The notes beneath the pieces were generated by a model that was not told the DNA's origin, ran no database searches, and saw only the letters and a list, made by a program, of their open reading frames with translations. Below, in pieces: positions 5,263 to 8,315 of a stretch of DNA of 8,315 bases (positions are counted from its first letter, which is position 1; each line of letters opens with the position of its first letter). A program made the position numbers and the translations under genes. Source of the DNA: Pseudolysobacter sp. (GTDB lineage: Bacteria; Pseudomonadota; Gammaproteobacteria; Xanthomonadales; Rhodanobacteraceae); assembly GCA_025351985.1 (NCBI GenBank), contig JANXUW010000178.1, positions 1 through 8,315 of the forward strand, in the 5' to 3' direction.

Positions 5263-7166
5263 CATTTCCTGAAAACGTATTTCATCTGGCCGCCATCCAG
5301 ATGCAGTTCGCTGTGGTCATTATTCACGCGCAGTCGCAGACCGATCCACGGCGGGCTGGTCAGCACTACGAACCGACTTTCATCCGACTGTATCTCGCTG
5401 CCGAGGCTGCTGCCCCAGCCATCGAACGCGGCCCAATATCCCGCGCCGCGCCGAGTGATTTCGACATGACCCAATTCGGCGGAGTGATAACGCCCCGACA
5501 GATTATTCAACCAACCCAGCGAATCGGGATCGACCTTTACCCGGCTGCGCACGTTCGCCGTGGCATCTTGCGTGGCCTTCATCGCAGCGGCGATCATCGA
5601 CGCCGAGGTCGGCTTGGCATCGAAAAATATCTCAATGATTTTCTGCCGCACGGCCGCGAGAAAAACGTGCGCGCCGCGCAGATTGGTCAGCACAACCACG
5701 CCGATTTCCTTGGCCGGCAGAAAGTACATATCCGAACTGAAACCCGACGTGCCGCCGCCGTGGCCGATCACTTCCAGCCCTTGCTCATCGGCGCAAATCA
5801 GGCCTAGCCCGTAGCTGGTATTACCGTCGATTTTTATGCCGCCGCGCCAGCGCTGTTGCAACGCATTCGTTGCGAGCAATACCGTTCCGTCCGCCGCGAA
5901 ACCGCCATTCAACTCCAGCTGCAGGTAGCGGGCCATGTCGAGAGCCGTCGACCAGATCGCACCTGCTGGCGCAACGGCGTCGGCGAATTTTTCCATGTTC
6001 GGATCGATCAGTGCGGTATTGCCATCGAAGTCGATCGCATGCGGCGCAGCGAAATTTGTACCGTCTTGTGTTTTGCGCAAGGTCGTATCGCTCATCTGCA
6101 ATGGATCGAACACCCATTGCTGCATCGCTTGTGTATAGGCCGAATCGAGCGAGCCGTTGCGCGCAAAACTGCGCGCCGCGGCATAACCGCCTGCCGCCAC
6201 CAGATAATTCGAGTATTGAAAAATCTCGCCGAAAGCGGTGGTCGGTTGCATCGTGCTCATCTCGCCGAGGCGCTGCTCGGCAGTGACATCGTTGAACTTG
6301 AACATCAGATCGATATCGCGGCGCGGCATGCCGGTGCACGCGGCGACGGTGTGCCGCATCTGCAAACGCTCGGTCATTTCTGCATCGGCCAGCGCGAAGT
6401 CCGGCAATATTTTCGTGATCGGCGTAGACCACGAAAAATAGTCCTGCTCGATCAGGCGCGCCATCATCAACGTCGTCAGTGGCTTGGTGGTGGAGCCGAT
6501 CATGAAACGCGTATCGGCCGCGACCGTTTGCTTGCCGGCCGCGCTGCACACGCCAAAACCATCGGCATAAACCACCTGGCCGGCCTGAACGATGGCGATG
6601 GAAAGACCCGGCACATGCAGCTGATGCATTGCATCGCAAAGGAACGCGCCGAGCGCATCGTTTTGCACCTGTCCCCAGCGAACCGCGGTCCGATCCGCGA
6701 GACTTGTTGCGACCAGACCATCGGGCCGCCAGGCATCGCGAAGCTCTTCAATCTGCGCCTCGCGACGAGTGAAGCCCGCCAACGTGCCGGTGATGAGGTT
6801 CACGTATGCACGTGCGCCCAGCGTCCTGACAATGGCGAAGGCGATACGGCTCTCGGCGCTGGGCGGACGATAGACAATCTGGCTGCAAGCATCCCAGTCG
6901 TGCGTCGCGGGAGTTTCGACCTGCTGCGCGATCGGCAGATCGAATAGCGGATCCAGCAAACGCCACGCCGCGGCAACGATCGCCCGCGTATCGTCGGAAT
7001 GCGCCATTGCCACAAAAGCCATTTGCAGATCGCGCTCGGGTCCCATCAGCGTCAGCACAGGCGCCGCGTTGGCGACGCTCCAGCCACGAGGCAGCTCAAT
7101 TGCCGATACAACATCGGGGAGCGATACCGAAAAGGATTGATGATCAGTGACGATGGCATTTTTCAT
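5247..7166 (-). CDS. Beta-lactamase-family (class C type) serine hydrolase with extra N-terminal domain, 639 aa
   Basis: All three active-site motifs of the class C beta-lactamase/esterase fold are present: SxxK as Ser225-Thr-Thr-Lys228, YxN as Tyr318-Ser-Asn320, and HGG at 469-471 in place of KTG. Around them are VPGLSIAIVQAGQVVYADGFG (split here as 186-196 and on to 206) and a CTGMPRRD loop. These enzymes act through an acyl-serine on esters, peptides or beta-lactams; the substrate here is unknown. Residues 1-150 are a separate domain before the catalytic part (LPRGWSVANAAPVLTLMGPE, then a helix-rich stretch). Residues about 550-639 form a beta-rich C-terminal domain beginning LSGRYHSAELGHVEI. 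At 639 aa it is far longer than a simple AmpC (about 380 aa). No signal peptide is visible from Met at 7166, which is odd for this fold. A longer frame to 7235 starts with TTG inside the operator and is unlikely. The gene is divergent from a TetR regulator. Confidence 0.92.
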   Translation of the reverse strand: MKNAIVTDHQSFSVSLPDVVSAIELPRGWSVANAAPVLTLMGPERDLQMAFVAMAHSDDTRAIVAAAWRLLDPLFDLPIAQQVETPATHDWDACSQIVYRPPSAESRIAFAIVRTLGARAYVNLITGTLAGFTRREAQIEELRDAWRPDGLVATSLADRTAVRWGQVQNDALGAFLCDAMHQLHVPGLSIAIVQAGQVVYADGFGVCSAAGKQTVAADTRFMIGSTTKPLTTLMMARLIEQDYFSWSTPITKILPDFALADAEMTERLQMRHTVAACTGMPRRDIDLMFKFNDVTAEQRLGEMSTMQPTTAFGEIFQYSNYLVAAGGYAAARSFARNGSLDSAYTQAMQQWVFDPLQMSDTTLRKTQDGTNFAAPHAIDFDGNTALIDPNMEKFADAVAPAGAIWSTALDMARYLQLELNGGFAADGTVLLATNALQQRWRGGIKIDGNTSYGLGLICADEQGLEVIGHGGGTSGFSSDMYFLPAKEIGVVVLTNLRGAHVFLAAVRQKIIEIFFDAKPTSASMIAAAMKATQDATANVRSRVKVDPDSLGWLNNLSGRYHSAELGHVEITRRGAGYWAAFDGWGSSLGSEIQSDESRFVVLTSPPWIGLRLRVNNDHSELHLDGGQMKYVFRKCQQAD

Positions 7167-7227
7167 GGCGCACTCTTTTCTCTGCGAGTTGGAGGGTGGA
7201 ATCGACAGCGCCGAAGGATGGCATCGT

Positions 7228-7271
7228 CGATTCAATATGTGAATGTGTATTTACATTCGCATATTGAATCG
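7228..7271. promoter_or_regulatory. 44-bp nested inverted repeat, probable TetR operator controlling both divergent genes
   Basis: The left arm CGATTCAATATGTGAATGT (7228-7246) and the inverted right arm (7253-7271) match at 18 of 19 positions; the one mismatch pairs 7240 with 7259. Each arm is also a smaller palindrome: ATTCA-N5-TGAAT at 7230-7244 (perfect), and ATTCG-N5-TGAAT at 7255-7269 (one mismatch). This gives two 15-bp sites with centres 25 bp apart. The block ends 20 nt before the TetR start and begins 61 nt before the hydrolase start, which suits a repressor bound over both promoters. TTTACA at 7250-7255 could be a -35 element for the TetR gene, but no convincing -10 was found. Binding by the neighbouring TetR protein is inferred from position and symmetry. 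Confidence 0.82.
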
Positions 7272-7291
7272 CACTTGTCTATCCTTCGTGT

Positions 7292-7936
7292 ATGCCGACC
7301 GCCGATACTTCTCTCGCACCCCAGCAAAAACGCAGCCGCGAGACGGTCGAACGACTGCTCTCGGCCACCGTGCAATTGCTGGATGAATTCGGACTCGAAG
7401 GCGCGGTGATTCCGCGCATCGCAGTGGTCGCCAAGGTTTCACCTGCCAGCGTGTATCGGCGTTTTGCCGACAAGGACGCGTTGTTGCGCGCCGCGTTTCT
7501 GCACATGCTGCAGCAGAGCCGCGAGGCGAATCTGCAGAGCCTGGCAAAACTTCTGCTGCGCTCGACGCTGGCCGACACGACCCACCGCCTGATGGCATTG
7601 TCGTTCGCGCAATACCGGCAGCACCCGAATCTGCTGCGCGCGCTTTCGCGTTTCATGGATACCGATACGGATCAGGAATTCATCGTCGAAGTACGCGCGA
7701 TCGTTGCCGCGAATCTCAAGACCATCATCGACATCCTGCTCGCGCATCGCGCCGAGATCACCCATCCCATGCCGAAACGCGCGCTGCAAATTGCCGTCAT
7801 CACGGCATGGAGCGCGATCGAGGGAATCGCCCTCGAACCCACCTCGTTATGGCATGTCGTGCAGCCGCTCACCGACAAGAAGCTCGCGAACGAACTTGCG
7901 CGCGGATTCGTCGCTTATCTGCGCGCACCGAACTAG
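7292..7936 (+). CDS. TetR/AcrR-family transcriptional regulator, 214 aa
   Basis: The length and layout are normal for TetR regulators, which bind DNA as dimers and release it on binding a small ligand. Residues 14-70 form the DNA-binding domain: helix 1 RETVERLLSATVQLLDEFG, then the helix-turn-helix IPRIAVVAKVSPASVYRRF (40-58) and KDALLRAAF. The remainder is an all-helical ligand and dimerisation domain without a motif that tells the ligand (TAWSAIEGIALEPTSLWHVV near 171-190 is its C-terminal helix pair). No purine-rich ribosome binding site precedes the ATG, and the operator ends only 20 nt upstream, so the transcript may have a very short leader or none. The gene is divergent from the serine hydrolase and shares the palindromic region with it, so it probably represses itself and the hydrolase. 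It converges on the AraC-family gene. Confidence 0.93.
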   Translation: MPTADTSLAPQQKRSRETVERLLSATVQLLDEFGLEGAVIPRIAVVAKVSPASVYRRFADKDALLRAAFLHMLQQSREANLQSLAKLLLRSTLADTTHRLMALSFAQYRQHPNLLRALSRFMDTDTDQEFIVEVRAIVAANLKTIIDILLAHRAEITHPMPKRALQIAVITAWSAIEGIALEPTSLWHVVQPLTDKKLANELARGFVAYLRAPN

Positions 7937-7975
7937 CTACTCTCACAAATTGATCAAATCGATACCGCGGTCGGA

Positions 7976-8315
7976 TCAATGCCACTCGCGAATGATCTGG
8001 CGATATTGCCCCGGCGTCATGCCGGTGACACGACGAAACAGGCGCGACAATCGGCTCTGATCGGAGAATCCCGCTTGCTGGGCGATATCCGAAATCGACT
8101 TGCTGGTGTGTTGCAGCAAACGCGCGGCGGCATCGACGCGGGCCTTCATCAGATATTGCGCGGCCGACAACTGGAAGATTTTTTTCATGCGTCGTTCGAA
8201 TTGCGGCACCGATAATTTTGCGTGCTTTGCCAGATCCTCGACGCGCAGACTTTCCGCATATCGCTCGCGCATCATGTCCACCGCCTCGGAAAAATCGCTG
8301 TCGATCAGGCGTGCG
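7976..8315 (-). CDS. C-terminal DNA-binding part of an AraC/XylS-family regulator (5' end outside window)
   Basis: The frame is open from the window edge to a TGA at 7976-7978, giving 112 codons. It holds both helix-turn-helix units of the AraC family. The first is around RVEDLAKHAKLSVPQFERRM. The second is SISDIAQQAGFSDQSRLSRL followed by FRRVTGMTPGQYR, the conserved end signature. The N-terminal effector or dimerisation domain is missing from the window, so neither ligand nor targets can be guessed. It is convergent with the TetR gene, 39 nt apart. The small palindrome ACCGCGGT at 7964-7971 is the only structure between them. Its start is not the GTG at 8279-8281, because coding sequence clearly continues upstream (LIDSDFSEAV). 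Confidence 0.92.
   Translation of the reverse strand, partial: ARLIDSDFSEAVDMMRERYAESLRVEDLAKHAKLSVPQFERRMKKIFQLSAAQYLMKARVDAAARLLQHTSKSISDIAQQAGFSDQSRLSRLFRRVTGMTPGQYRQIIREWH

Noticed and set aside
5856..6947. 363-codon + strand open frame opposite the serine hydrolase
   Set aside because: It is the antisense shadow of a gene with three conserved catalytic motifs. The translation is His-, Arg- and Cys-rich and matches nothing.
7167..7235. Extended hydrolase start at 7235
   Set aside because: The codon is TTG and sits inside the operator palindrome. The extra residues look noncoding.

Overview
The window looks like a chromosomal segment of a moderately GC-rich gammaproteobacterium, most plausibly from the Lysobacterales (Xanthomonadales), around Rhodanobacteraceae or Dokdonella. 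This is an inference. It rests on GC-ending codons, on secreted Ig-like and beta-helix proteins, and on a short C-terminal tail (D-x-[IV]-F-x-x-x-F-E) shared by two unrelated secreted proteins, a tail I associate from memory with that group. No rRNA, tRNA, CRISPR array or intact mobile element was seen.

Layout, left to right. (1) Bases 1-819, + strand: the C-terminal end of a large Ig-like/MBG-repeat surface or secreted protein, followed by a strong hairpin. (2) 820-3318, + strand: a loosely packed region with two gaps above 300 bp (876-1221 and 1645-1971), an unrecognised 140-aa protein, a RidA-family protein with a changed acidic residue near its C-terminus, a small two-helix membrane protein, and an SRPBCC-fold gene. 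That last gene begins inside the end of the membrane-protein gene and is broken by two in-frame stops and one frameshift. (3) 3359-5080, - strand: a secreted right-handed beta-helix protein with an N-terminal TIG-like domain and the same C-terminal tail as the first protein. (4) 5247-7166, - strand: a class C beta-lactamase-type serine hydrolase with an extra N-terminal domain. (5) 7292-7936, + strand: a TetR/AcrR regulator divergent from the hydrolase. Between them lies a 44-bp near-perfect inverted repeat whose arms are each themselves palindromic. (6) 7976-8315, - strand: the C-terminal DNA-binding half of an AraC-family regulator, convergent with the TetR gene and cut by the window edge.

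The clearest functional unit is the TetR gene, the nested operator and the serine hydrolase, which looks like a self-regulated pair in which the repressor controls both directions. The second theme is the two cell-surface proteins sharing a short C-terminal tail, which could be a lineage-specific sorting signal. The third is gene decay in 820-3318, shown directly by the broken SRPBCC gene.
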